Below are positions 41,885-51,827 of a stretch of 64,000 bases of DNA, one piece after another. Source of the stretch: Chloroflexi bacterium 54-19 (GTDB lineage Bacteria > Chloroflexota > Chloroflexia > Chloroheliales > Chloroheliaceae); contig MKTJ01000012.1 in assembly GCA_001898225.1 (NCBI GenBank), positions 1-64,000 on the forward strand, given 5' to 3'. The stretch's first letter is position 1, and each line of letters begins with the position of its first letter. Made by a program: the position numbers and the translations under genes. The notes beneath the pieces were generated by a model. That model was not told where the DNA came from, made no database searches, and was given only the letters and a program-made list of their open reading frames with translations.

Positions 41885-43162
41885 ATGATGATGGCCTGGA
41901 AAAGGGGACAACTCTGGCAAAACGCGGATTTTTTGAAACTCTGGGCGGGCGAAACCGTCTCACTTTTTGGGACAGCCATAACCGACCTGGCCCTGCCCCT
42001 GACCGCCGTCCTGGTGTTACAGGCCAGCGCCAGCCAGGTGGCTTTTCTAAGCACAGCCAGTTATCTCCCCTACCTGTTATTCCCTCTCTTTGTCGGCCTG
42101 TGGGTAGACCAGACCCGCCGCAAACCCCTGATGATTGGCGCCCATTTCGGGCGGGCGCTCCTTGTAAGCACTATTCCACTCCTCGCCCTGGTGGGCTATC
42201 TAAAGATAGAACTGCTTTTTGGCATAACATTCCTGGTGGGGGCGCTAACCGTAATCTTTAACCTGGCTTACCGGGCTTATTTTCCAGGGTTGGTTTCGCG
42301 CGAACATTTATTGGAAGGCAATAGCAAACTCGAAGTGAGTAATTCGATGGCGGCTATAGGGGGTCCGGGCCTGGCCGGATGGTTAATCGGCTTGTTAAGC
42401 GCCCCTTTTACCCTTTTGCTTGACGCCTTTTCTTATCTTGTAGCCGGGTTCGCCCAGCTTGCCATCCATCGCGCTGAACCGCAACCGCCCAAACTCGCAA
42501 AAACGCAATCGCTCCGTTCGAAACTGAGCGAGGGCTTCCGCGTTATTTTTGGCAATCCCAGCCTGCGCAATATTATGTTCGAAGCAGGTACCTATAACGC
42601 TTGCAGCCAGGTAATTACCCCGCTTTTCCTGGTCTATGCCGCCCGCGACCTCGGTTTTGAGGCCTGGTTGCTCGGCCTGATTTTCTCGATTGGTAGCCTG
42701 GGGGCCCTGGTTGGCTCGTTGGGGGCCGACGCCCTTTCTCGTAAGATTGGGCTTGGTAAAGGAATTGTTGTTTCGATGGTAATCGCATGTGTACCCATGC
42801 TGGCAGTCGCTTTCGTCGGTGGTGACAAACTGGCGGCGGCTGTCATCCTGGGGGTAACTTTTCTGCTAAACGGGACCGGCCTTGGCCTATCGAATATTTA
42901 CTGTGCCAGTTACCGCCAGGCGGTTATTCCCAACCGGGTACTTGGGCGCTGCCTGGCAAGTTACAGCCTGGTTGGAATGGGCGCACTTTCGGTGGGCTCC
43001 CTGGTGGCCGGAGTCCTGGAACCGCTTTTAGGATTGCGCTTGCTGCTACTGATAGGTGCAATCCTGATTGCCCTGGCCCCATTGTGGGTAATTTTCTCCC
43101 CGGTGCCCCGGATTAACAAATTGCCGGAACTTAAAGAAACCCCGCCTGTCCCGGTTGCGTAA
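41885..43162 (+). CDS. MFS transporter (enterobactin exporter/macrolide-efflux-like, MFS_3)
   Basis: A 425-residue protein with about twelve hydrophobic segments. LWQNADFLKLWAGETVSLFGTAITDLALPLTAVLVLQASASQVAFLSTASYLPYLLFPLFVGLWVDQTRRKPLMI matches the first two helices and motif A (GLWVDQTRRK) of the MFS_3 group, which exports siderophores or macrolides. A second loop motif (ADALSRKIGLGK) lies near 280-290. The substrate is not known. ATG at 41885 with AAAGG nearby; two more in-frame ATGs follow immediately. It is transcribed divergently from the CGNR regulator from overlapping promoters. Confidence 0.9.
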   Translation: MMMAWKRGQLWQNADFLKLWAGETVSLFGTAITDLALPLTAVLVLQASASQVAFLSTASYLPYLLFPLFVGLWVDQTRRKPLMIGAHFGRALLVSTIPLLALVGYLKIELLFGITFLVGALTVIFNLAYRAYFPGLVSREHLLEGNSKLEVSNSMAAIGGPGLAGWLIGLLSAPFTLLLDAFSYLVAGFAQLAIHRAEPQPPKLAKTQSLRSKLSEGFRVIFGNPSLRNIMFEAGTYNACSQVITPLFLVYAARDLGFEAWLLGLIFSIGSLGALVGSLGADALSRKIGLGKGIVVSMVIACVPMLAVAFVGGDKLAAAVILGVTFLLNGTGLGLSNIYCASYRQAVIPNRVLGRCLASYSLVGMGALSVGSLVAGVLEPLLGLRLLLLIGAILIALAPLWVIFSPVPRINKLPELKETPPVPVA

Positions 43163-43293
43163 CCTTTCTTCACTTCTGTTCTGGCATATCTTTTGCTCTT
43201 TTGCAAATAAAATGTAAATAAATGGCTACATTTGGTACTCTATCTTAAGGGTTGAATTTTGAGGATGTTAAAATCCAGGAACGGAGAACAGAA

Positions 43294-44619
<1,326 letters not shown>

Positions 44620-44672
44620 GCTGGCTAACTCCGAGCCTGACCTGTTCTGGACAGGCTTCACTAAATAAAAAG

Positions 44673-44726
44673 ACCACCGGGTAAGCTTCTGGATACTATT
44701 GGAAGGCTTGGCTCGGTGGTTTTTTA
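44673..44726. terminator. Terminator at a convergent gene end
   Basis: ACCACCG/CGGTGGT outer stem with an AAGCTTC/GAAGGCTT inner stem, followed by TTTTTT on the plus strand. It separates the HtrA gene from the convergent hydrolase. Confidence 0.8.
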
Positions 44727-45506
44727 TTACTGCCGGGCGGCTAAAAAAGCATCAATAAGCGCGAAAGTCTCCGCCGGTTTCTCGATTTGAGGAAGGTGCC
44801 CGGCCTCTTTTACGGTCTCGAACCTAGCCTGGGGGAAGGCGGCGGCAAAAGCGGCCCCATAAGCCGGGGTGACGATACGGTCGCTCTCACCCCAGATTGC
44901 CAGCACCGGGATTTGGACCTGGTCGAAGCGAGCCAGCATGGAAGGGTCGTGCATGTAAGGGTCGCCCGCTACGATTTTCATGGTCGCCATATTCGCTTGC
45001 CGGGCCGCTAACTCCTCCGGGCTCAAAGAGGCCGGGTCCACATAAAACCGGGCGGCATCGTGGAAAGAATATTCGGCTACACCCCGCGCATCGAGCGCAA
45101 AGAAATCCCGGATAGGTTCGCCGCTGACTTCAACCCCGACCGCGTCTATAAGAATCAAGCCCGTGATAAGGCCCGCCCGGTCCTGCAAGACCATCTCGGT
45201 GCCCAGCCAACCGCCGAGCGAAGACCCGATAACAAGCACATCTCGCAAACCCTCGCTGGCAAGGTATCCCAAATATATGCTGGCAAGCTCGGCAATAGTA
45301 GATAAACCGGTGGGGCGAGGCGTACCGTTCCAACCGGGGTGAGTCGGCAGAATAGTGTGCGCGGCTTCCCCAAGATGCCCGGCTATCCCGGCTACGGTAA
45401 AAGGACCGCCTCCACCGTGTAAGACAAAGATAGGCCGCCCGCGCCCGCCCTCGGCCAGGGTGATTTCGAGGTCGCCATAAACTGTTTTAAGTAATTTCTG
45501 AGTCAT
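44727..45506 (-). CDS. Alpha/beta hydrolase
   Basis: A 259-residue hydrolase. It has the oxyanion loop PIFVLHGGGGPFTVAG, the nucleophile elbow VIGSSLGGWLG (Ser near residue 96), Asp in AIWGESDRIVTPAYG near 210, and His in KEAGHLPQIEKP near 240. The triad is complete. The substrate is unknown. ATG at 45506 with AAGGGGC upstream. It is divergent from a MarR gene, and the shared spacer contains a 30-bp palindrome, so the hydrolase is probably MarR-controlled. Confidence 0.92.
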   Translation of the reverse strand: MTQKLLKTVYGDLEITLAEGGRGRPIFVLHGGGGPFTVAGIAGHLGEAAHTILPTHPGWNGTPRPTGLSTIAELASIYLGYLASEGLRDVLVIGSSLGGWLGTEMVLQDRAGLITGLILIDAVGVEVSGEPIRDFFALDARGVAEYSFHDAARFYVDPASLSPEELAARQANMATMKIVAGDPYMHDPSMLARFDQVQIPVLAIWGESDRIVTPAYGAAFAAAFPQARFETVKEAGHLPQIEKPAETFALIDAFLAARQ

Positions 45507-45607
45507 AGTTTGCCCCTTCTCTTTCTGAATAATTTTATTTAGTTTCTTTGTGCCATGCCGGCTAATTGTTCTATGTCCCTATTCTATCTCAATATATTTA
45601 ATAAAGC

Positions 45608-45659
45608 AAGTTTATATAAATATGCTTATATAAACTTATTTGGTATAATAGTGTATAAT
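45608..45659. promoter_or_regulatory. MarR operator and promoter
   Basis: Perfect inverted repeat AAGTTTATATAA (45608-45619) / TTATATAAACTT (45626-45637) with a six-base centre. An extended -10 follows (TGG-TATAAT, -10 at 45644-45649), with a second TATAAT at 45654-45659. It is placed to control both the MarR gene and the divergent hydrolase. Confidence 0.75.
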
Positions 45660-45688
45660 CTTACCAGGGAACAAAAAGAGGTTTTAGA

Positions 45689-46117
45689 GTGAGGGTTATG
45701 ATCAGCAAGCTACAATTGTTAGGCCGCACCATCAAGCAGGCCCAGTACAAACACCACCGCACTATGGACAGCCGACTTGCCCCCATCGGCTCGACCATGA
45801 CCCAGTGGGACGCCTTGCGCGCAATCTCCCGCCAGCCCGGTGCCTCGGCGCATAAGTTAGCGCAGGCAACTTTCCAGACCGACCAGGCTTTTGGCACTCT
45901 TGCCAACCGCCTCGAAGCGCAGGGCCTGATTGAACGGCGGCCCGGCTATGGGCGGCGGATCGAACATCACCTGACCCCAGAAGGCCAGCGCATCCTTGAG
46001 GACGGCACCGTTATCGCCGAAGAAATTTTAAATGATTCTTTTAAGAATCTCTCCGAAGAAGAGCGCGAAACCCTGCTAAACCTCCTCAATAAAATTATCG
46101 GCGAAGATTTAACCTGA
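45689..46117 (+). CDS. MarR family transcriptional regulator
   Basis: A 142-residue winged-helix repressor. The DNA-binding region is MTQWDALRAISRQPGASAHKLAQATFQTDQAFGTLANRLEAQGLIERRPGYGRRIEHHLTPEGQRIL (about 34-100), with the wing at RRPGYGRR. The flanking N- and C-terminal helices form the dimer interface. The start is GTG at 45689 behind AAGAGG; an ATG three codons on is an alternative. A 30-bp palindrome sits directly upstream. Members of the family usually release DNA on binding phenolic or oxidised ligands; here the regulated partner is likely the divergent alpha/beta hydrolase. Confidence 0.93.
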   Translation: MRVMISKLQLLGRTIKQAQYKHHRTMDSRLAPIGSTMTQWDALRAISRQPGASAHKLAQATFQTDQAFGTLANRLEAQGLIERRPGYGRRIEHHLTPEGQRILEDGTVIAEEILNDSFKNLSEEERETLLNLLNKIIGEDLT

Positions 46118-46140
46118 TTTTCCTGGAATAAACGGCAAAT

Positions 46141-46174
46141 AAAAAAAACGGCCACACCGCAAAGCGCAGCCGTT
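46141..46174. terminator. Bidirectional terminator
   Basis: AACGGC (46147-46152) pairs with GCCGTT (46169-46174). An eight-A run on the left gives a U-tract for the minus-strand decarboxylase transcript. The plus-strand tail is weaker. Confidence 0.6.
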
Positions 46175-46209
46175 CTATTGTTTTCGACATCCTTAAACTT
46201 GAAAGAAGG

Positions 46210-47856
46210 TTAACTCCCGGCAGCGAGAGGCCGTTGTTTGCGGCCCCGCCCAACGGTGCCGAGGTTGCGGATAAAGTTCCGCGCCCGGTTGTTCCGCCGC
46301 GCCGCCATCGGGGCCCCGGCCAGGGTAATCATCTCGCCACCTACTTCGACCGCTTTCTCGCCGCCATCAGCGCTTTCGCCGTGATTGCCAAGATAAGACA
46401 GGTACTTGTGGTAGCCCAGGAGCGAAGCCATCGCATCGAGGCTCTGCGTAGGCACGCTGCGGGTGTAGGTATAACCCCGCCCGTTCGGCGCGGCCTCAAT
46501 TACCAGTTCGCCCGGTTCCGGCAGCAGGCAGTGATGGACGCCGCCGATACCGCTTAACATATCCTGGTAAGCCCCGGTCATAAAGACCCCGATGACCAGT
46601 TCTTCGCCGTCCTCGAAGTAGTCCACGTCCGGCAGCATCACCGTATCGTCCGGTTCGCCGGAGCGGTAAACATCGTCCGAATCGCAGGTCAGGCCCGAAA
46701 TCCAGGCTTTTTTGAACGGTTTATCGTAGCCGTTCAGGGGCAAAACAATAAACTGCTGCTTCAAAGCCCAGGTATCCGGCAGCGACGACATCAACGAGCC
46801 GTCAATAACGTACCAGGCCACGTCCGGGTCGTGCGACGGTTTGGCGACCACCACTTTATAGAAATCAAAGCCGTAAGCCGCCGCCGTGTAGCGGCCAAAC
46901 TCACCGATGATTTCGGGGTGGTCAATGCCGTACTCGGCGCAAAGGTGCATAATGCCTTCGGTCAGTTCGTCGGCGAAAGCCTGGTAATCGAAGTCAAAGT
47001 CCAGGCTGTAGGGAACCGGCATACCGCCCCCGAAGTTAAAGGCGCGGAGAGTGGGATGGACCAGTTTCAGCTCACAATAGTTGCGGAAGCTGATTAAGAG
47101 GGCCTTCACCCAGTTCTCGCGGTCCACACACTGGGTATCAATCATCGAGTGGAACATCACCAGTTTGAGGTTCGGCGTGGCGGCAATCCTGGCGGCAACC
47201 GCCTGAATATCGGCCTGGGCAACCCCAAAGCGGCTGGTCACGCGGGAGAAATCGCCGTAGGGCAGAATCGAGCGGTCGACCTGGAGGCGCAACCCTACCT
47301 CGAAATCGAAGGGGCTATTCGCAAAAGGGGCGACTTCCCCGGCAGACTCGATAATCGGAATAATATTTTTAAAACCTTCGCGGCGCATCTGCATAATATT
47401 CTGGACGTAGGCCGAGGTCTTGAAACCGTTGGTGAGAATCATCCGGTCGGACGGCAAGTTACCGGCTTTCCAATGCAGCCGGGCCATTTGCAGGTCCATC
47501 GGGGAACTTGTTTCGTAGTGAGCGCCTGCCTGGAGGGCGGTGCGGATTAAATCTTCGTACTGGGCCGCCTTGGAAGCGTAGGCATAGGTAAATTTAGAGC
47601 GATAGCCCTTGCGCCGAAAAGCGCTGGCGAAATAGCCCTGCATTTTATGGACCTGGCGCGTAACAAGGGGGGTAAAGCCAATTTCCAGGGGAGAGCCGAA
47701 TTCTTTACTGATTTGAAGTAAATCTAAATCCTGGCAGTAAAGGCGATTATTTTCTACAAAAAGGGAATCTGTTAATTGATTGGTATTTAGGCCGAAGCGG
47801 CCTCGCAAGTAGTCTAAATAGTTTGTGGTGGTAGGACCGGCAAGGGTCTGTATCAT
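46210..47856 (-). CDS. PLP-dependent arginine decarboxylase-like enzyme (fold type III)
   Basis: A 548-residue enzyme of the Orn/DAP/Arg decarboxylase family 2. The PLP-binding Lys is in TYAYASKAAQYEDLI near residue 92. The phosphate-binding Gly-rich loop FNFGGGMPVPY is near 273, and EIIGEFGRYTAAAYG near 314. The second active-site block is GLTCDSDDVY near 394, carrying the Cys-Asp of the dimer interface. The length and SMIDTQCVDRENW region resemble biosynthetic arginine decarboxylase (SpeA) more than LysA, but the usual SpeA insertions are shorter here. Agmatine and polyamine synthesis is the probable role. The last ~60 residues are basic (RRNNRARNFIRNL). ATG with AAGAGG upstream. Confidence 0.82.
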   Translation of the reverse strand: MIQTLAGPTTTNYLDYLRGRFGLNTNQLTDSLFVENNRLYCQDLDLLQISKEFGSPLEIGFTPLVTRQVHKMQGYFASAFRRKGYRSKFTYAYASKAAQYEDLIRTALQAGAHYETSSPMDLQMARLHWKAGNLPSDRMILTNGFKTSAYVQNIMQMRREGFKNIIPIIESAGEVAPFANSPFDFEVGLRLQVDRSILPYGDFSRVTSRFGVAQADIQAVAARIAATPNLKLVMFHSMIDTQCVDRENWVKALLISFRNYCELKLVHPTLRAFNFGGGMPVPYSLDFDFDYQAFADELTEGIMHLCAEYGIDHPEIIGEFGRYTAAAYGFDFYKVVVAKPSHDPDVAWYVIDGSLMSSLPDTWALKQQFIVLPLNGYDKPFKKAWISGLTCDSDDVYRSGEPDDTVMLPDVDYFEDGEELVIGVFMTGAYQDMLSGIGGVHHCLLPEPGELVIEAAPNGRGYTYTRSVPTQSLDAMASLLGYHKYLSYLGNHGESADGGEKAVEVGGEMITLAGAPMAARRNNRARNFIRNLGTVGRGRKQRPLAAGS

Positions 47857-48625
47857 TCTATAGCGTACCTCTTATTCTTTCTAACCGGCGAGCAAAGCTA
47901 ACCCGCCGTTGTTGATGGATGTCGAACAACAGTCTGGAAACACTCATTCTGGCGTACTGTGCTAGCTAACATATAAACTCCTTTTGGTAGTCTTTACCGG
48001 GTCGAGGGCACGACGGCCAGCTTTTTCGCACAAAACCTTGCTATCAAGCGCCCCAAGCATCTTCTTTTACGGAAAACATTACCGCTCCGGTCGGGTTTAC
48101 GAAACCCGGCCAGGCAATCAATGCCGGTAAAGATAGGACATACAACGGTTAGAACGAATAAGAATTTTTTCTCTTTCGAAGATAATATACGAAAAAGCCC
48201 CTGCCATGTTACAAAATTCTCAATCGCTCTCTTTACGTAAGTACAAATTTTAGCATAAAAGACCCCACTTCACAATAAAGAATAGCACGAAAATACCCTT
48301 TATCCATCCCAATTTTAATAAGAATTTAACCTGCTGCCGCAATTTGCCCGGACCCTTAAGCGCCAGGGTATCGCCGGGCTATTTCTCAGCCTTAGTTCCG
48401 GCTTATTTCGAGTATTCGCAAAACCATTAAGAGTTTGACAATTGTAACAGAGAACCCTTTTTTAATCTTGACAAACAAAAAGTATTAGTATAAGCTAATT
48501 TTTGTGGCGGGCCGGGTTTTAGCCCAGGGCTGAAACCTCCCAATTGGAAGCCTGGTATACATTCTCTACCCGAAAGAATTCTTCCAGCGGAAGGATTAAA
48601 TAATTTTCAAAGGTACTCTGTAAAT
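47857..48625. other. Long divergent spacer with possible leader structures
   Basis: There is no credible gene in ~770 bases. A nested structure (TTACCG 48079-48084 with CGGTAA 48125-48130, enclosing CGGGTTT-ACG-AAACCCG at 48092-48108) lies about 230 bases upstream of the decarboxylase start. A second hairpin (CGGCG/CGCCG near 47885-47910) is close to that start. The right part holds the efeU promoter and the hairpin GTTTTAGC-CCAGG-GCTGAAAC near 48513-48534. Confidence 0.4.
48468..48494 (+). promoter_or_regulatory. Candidate promoter of the efe operon
   Basis: TTGACA at 48468-48473 and TATAAG at 48489-48494, a short 15-base spacer. I see no convincing Fur box (no GATAATGATAATCATTATC-like palindrome) nearby. 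Confidence 0.45.
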
Positions 48626-50263
48626 ATGGTGACAAGTCTAAAGATTTCGCGTGTCTCCTGGTGGAAGCCATTAGTGGGGCTGCTTTTGCTGGCCCTGTGG
48701 CTGGGCAGCGCCAGTTTCGCCCTGGCCGATGCTTCCCAGGATAACCTCAAACGGATTAACATTCACGTCGATAACGCTCTCGCCGCTGTCAAAGCCAACG
48801 ATATAGCCACGGCTAAGACCGAATTTCAGGCTTTTGACGATGCCTGGTTCGATATTGAAGACCCTATCCGGGCCAAATCCAAAGATTTTTATGCCGCTAT
48901 CGAAGACAAGATGAATTATGTCAAGGACGCTCTGTCGTATAACCCCGTTGTGGCAAAAGACTTGCAGACCGCCCTTGAAAATCTCAACACTGTAAACCTT
49001 GCCTATATAAACGGTGCGACTACCGTACCGGATACTTCCGCGACTGCCGCTGCTACCCCGGCCCCCGGCGCAACCGCCGCAGCGACTGTTCCGGCGACCA
49101 CCGGTGCGACCGCCGCCGCTACTTCAACCCCAACAAATACTGCCGCTTCCGGCACACCTACCGTTGCCTCTCTGCTAACCATCCTGGCAACCGCCAAAGA
49201 CCAGCAAGCTAAAGGCGATTGGGACGGAGCCGCCGCCACTATCAAGAATTTCCAGACAACCTGGCTGGACGTGGAAGGCCAGATTAAGACCCGCTCGGCG
49301 GACGCTTACAAAGATACCGAGAATGACATGGCCCTGGCCTATACCCTGGCAAAACAGAAGTCAGCCGACCTGCCCGGTGTCCTTGACCGCATGTCCACCC
49401 GGCTCGAACCCTACAAAGACGCCAACACTTACGGCATTTTCGACGCCACTATCATCCTGTTACGCGAGGGCCTGGAAGCCCTGCTGGTAGTGGTCGCGTT
49501 GCTGGCCTTCCTTAAGAAGTCGGGCAACGACACCAAACAGTCCTGGATCTGGAGCGGGGCCGTCGCCGGGTTAGGCGTCAGTATCGCCCTGGGCCTGGCT
49601 ATCCAGATGCTTTTCAGCAGCGCCATCAATTCGAGCAACCGCGAAATGATTGAAGGTATCACCGGGCTGGTTGCCTCGGTAATGCTCATCTACGTCAGCT
49701 ACTGGATGCACAATAAATCGAGCGCGGTCGCCTGGAACCGTTATATCAAACAGCGCAGCACCGCCGCCCTGGCTAAAGGGAGCCTCATCGGGCTGGCTGC
49801 CCTGTCGTTCCTGGCAATCTTCCGGGAAGGGGCCGAAACAGTCCTGTTCTTCCTGGGGATGGGTTCGGGCATCTCGGCGGGCGACCTCATTTTAGGTCTG
49901 GCTATCGGGGCCGTTTTGCTCGGCATCCTGGGCTTTTTGCTGGTCGTGGTCGGCGTGCGTATCCCGATGGGACCATTCTTCCGGGTTGCGAGCATCCTGG
50001 TCTTTTACCTTTGCTTCAAGTTTGTCGGTACGGGCGTCCACGCCCTGCAAGTGGGGGGAGTGGTGCCCAGCACCACCGCCACATACCTGCCTGAAAACGG
50101 CTTTTTCGGCCTGTTCCCGACCTGGGAAACGACCCTGGCCCAGGTAGCCTTGCTCCTGATAGGGGCCGGGTTGGTCCTTTACAACCATTTCAAGACCACC
50201 AAAGAAGACGCGAAATCGGCCAAACCGGTTGAAACCGGGGCCGCGTCTGCCGCTACCAAGTAG
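48626..50263 (+). CDS. efeU: FTR1-family iron permease with two N-terminal helical modules
   Basis: A 545-residue membrane protein. Signal peptide (about 1-33, ending SFALADA). Two ~85-residue extracytoplasmic helical modules follow (about 35-125 and 185-265), each with a W-x-D-x-E core (WFDIED, WLDVEG), separated by a Thr/Ala linker. From residue ~270 the seven-helix FTR1 permease has both iron-binding REXXE motifs (LREGLEALL near 285, FREGAETVL near 395). The protein imports Fe3+ after oxidation by partner proteins. It heads an efeU-efeO-efeB operon. The helical module is also found in EfeO. ATG start with AAAGG upstream. Confidence 0.92.
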   Translation: MVTSLKISRVSWWKPLVGLLLLALWLGSASFALADASQDNLKRINIHVDNALAAVKANDIATAKTEFQAFDDAWFDIEDPIRAKSKDFYAAIEDKMNYVKDALSYNPVVAKDLQTALENLNTVNLAYINGATTVPDTSATAAATPAPGATAAATVPATTGATAAATSTPTNTAASGTPTVASLLTILATAKDQQAKGDWDGAAATIKNFQTTWLDVEGQIKTRSADAYKDTENDMALAYTLAKQKSADLPGVLDRMSTRLEPYKDANTYGIFDATIILLREGLEALLVVVALLAFLKKSGNDTKQSWIWSGAVAGLGVSIALGLAIQMLFSSAINSSNREMIEGITGLVASVMLIYVSYWMHNKSSAVAWNRYIKQRSTAALAKGSLIGLAALSFLAIFREGAETVLFFLGMGSGISAGDLILGLAIGAVLLGILGFLLVVVGVRIPMGPFFRVASILVFYLCFKFVGTGVHALQVGGVVPSTTATYLPENGFFGLFPTWETTLAQVALLLIGAGLVLYNHFKTTKEDAKSAKPVETGAASAATK

Positions 50264-50375
50264 CGTATGAATCCTTTTGAACGGCTATTTAAGGATTGAT
50301 TTGATTTATTTTTGGGAGATTGGAAAATCCTGAATTTGCGATATTTGCTACCAGATGAGGAGAACTGAAAACATC

Positions 50376-51773
50376 ATGAATTTCTCGGTGAAATCAATCG
50401 CCAGGGGTATGCTGGCAACGAGCCTGTTGAGCCTGGCCCTGGTCGCCTGCGGTGACAATACGGCGACGACCGCACCTGCCGCCACTACCGCGGCTGCCAC
50501 GACCGCTGCCGCCGGGACTTCGGCGGCGGCTACTACTGCCCCTGCTGCGACCACTGCTGCCACGACTACGGTAGCCTCCACAACTGCTGCCGCGTCCACT
50601 ACCGCCGCCACGACTACAACCGCCGCCACTACGGCGGCGGAAGCGACCACGGCTGCCGAAACCGGCCAGGCCACTACCAAGGGGGTCCAGGCCCTGACCG
50701 ACCTGGGCAAAAACCTGGATGACACCAGCGCCGCCCTGCAAAAAGGCGACCTGACCGCCGCCAAAGCCGCTTACAAGCTCTTTGATAGCGGCTGGATTGA
50801 TGCCGAGGGTTACGTCCAGCAGTATAGCCGCAAACTCTACCAGGCTATCGAAGACGCCATGACCCCGGTGGGCCGCGAACTGCTGCGAAACGCCAATACC
50901 ACCGTGGATACGGTTACACCTTTACTCAAAACCCTCAGTGACACCTATACCGACGGGGTCAAAAAGATGGCGGCGGTGGCCCAATCCGGCACCGGTACCT
51001 CTGGGGCGGAAGCTATCAGCGGCCCGGACGTGGATGCGGCGACCACCAAAGTGGATGAATATCTCAAAGGAGAGGCCGATAAACTGGTGACCAACACCCA
51101 GACCTTTGTGGCGGCGGTCAAATCGAAAGACCTTGCCAGGGCCAAGGCCACCTACCAGCAGGCCCGCTATAACTATGAAGGTATCGAATTCCTGGCCGAA
51201 GTCTTCACCGACCTGGACGTGGCGATTGACGCCCGCCCCGACGATTTCCCGCAAGGCGAAAATGACCCGACCTGGACCGGCTTCCACCCGCTCGAAAAGG
51301 CTATCTGGGCCGACGGCAAACTGGATGCCAATACCGACAAGCTGGCCGATAAACTCCTGGCCGATGTTAACACTCTCCACGGCCAGGTTAAGACCCTGAC
51401 GATTGACCCGGGGACGGCGATTGCCGGGGCGGCGGACCTGATTGAAGAAATCCAGTCCGGCAAAATCACCGGCGAAGAAGAGCGCTACGGCCATACCGAT
51501 TTTAATGATTTCAAAGCTAACCTGGCGAGCGCCAAGTTTGTTTACCAGGCGTATTCACCGTTTGTTAAACAACGCGACGCGGCCCTCGATACGGCCATCA
51601 CGGCAGCCTTTGCCGATGTAGAGAAGGCCCTGGTGCCTTACTTCTCGGCGGATGGAGTTGCGGTGGATTATTCCAAGTTAAGTGACGCTGACCGCAAAGC
51701 CCTCGCCCAGAAAGTCGAAGCCCTGGCCGATAGTTTTAGCAAGGTCAACGGAACTCTCGGTCTCAACGCCTAG
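50376..51773 (+). CDS. efeO: EfeO-type iron-uptake lipoprotein (imelysin/M75 domain)
   Basis: A 465-residue lipoprotein. Signal peptide ends ALVAC (Cys near 24). A Thr/Ala linker (~25-105) leads to a helical module (~108-195) with WIDAEG matching the WFDIED/WLDVEG modules of EfeU. The M75/EfeO domain (~215-465) has KSKDLARAKATYQQARYNYEGIEFLAEVF and the GFHPLEKAIWADG motif, which provides the HxxE metal site. EfeO binds iron for delivery to EfeU and EfeB. The start is the ATG at 50376 (MNFSVKSIARG); GAGGAG lies 14 bases upstream, slightly far. It is followed by efeB after 54 bases. Confidence 0.92.
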   Translation: MNFSVKSIARGMLATSLLSLALVACGDNTATTAPAATTAAATTAAAGTSAAATTAPAATTAATTTVASTTAAASTTAATTTTAATTAAEATTAAETGQATTKGVQALTDLGKNLDDTSAALQKGDLTAAKAAYKLFDSGWIDAEGYVQQYSRKLYQAIEDAMTPVGRELLRNANTTVDTVTPLLKTLSDTYTDGVKKMAAVAQSGTGTSGAEAISGPDVDAATTKVDEYLKGEADKLVTNTQTFVAAVKSKDLARAKATYQQARYNYEGIEFLAEVFTDLDVAIDARPDDFPQGENDPTWTGFHPLEKAIWADGKLDANTDKLADKLLADVNTLHGQVKTLTIDPGTAIAGAADLIEEIQSGKITGEEERYGHTDFNDFKANLASAKFVYQAYSPFVKQRDAALDTAITAAFADVEKALVPYFSADGVAVDYSKLSDADRKALAQKVEALADSFSKVNGTLGLNA

Positions 51774-51827
51774 TTCCGGCCCGGTTAACGACATAGTTAA
51801 GTTTTTTAGTTAAGTGGAGTTCCTGTA

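Noticed and set aside
47857-48625. Fur box upstream of the efe operon
   Set aside because: No 19-bp GATAAT-type palindrome could be found, although iron control is biologically likely.
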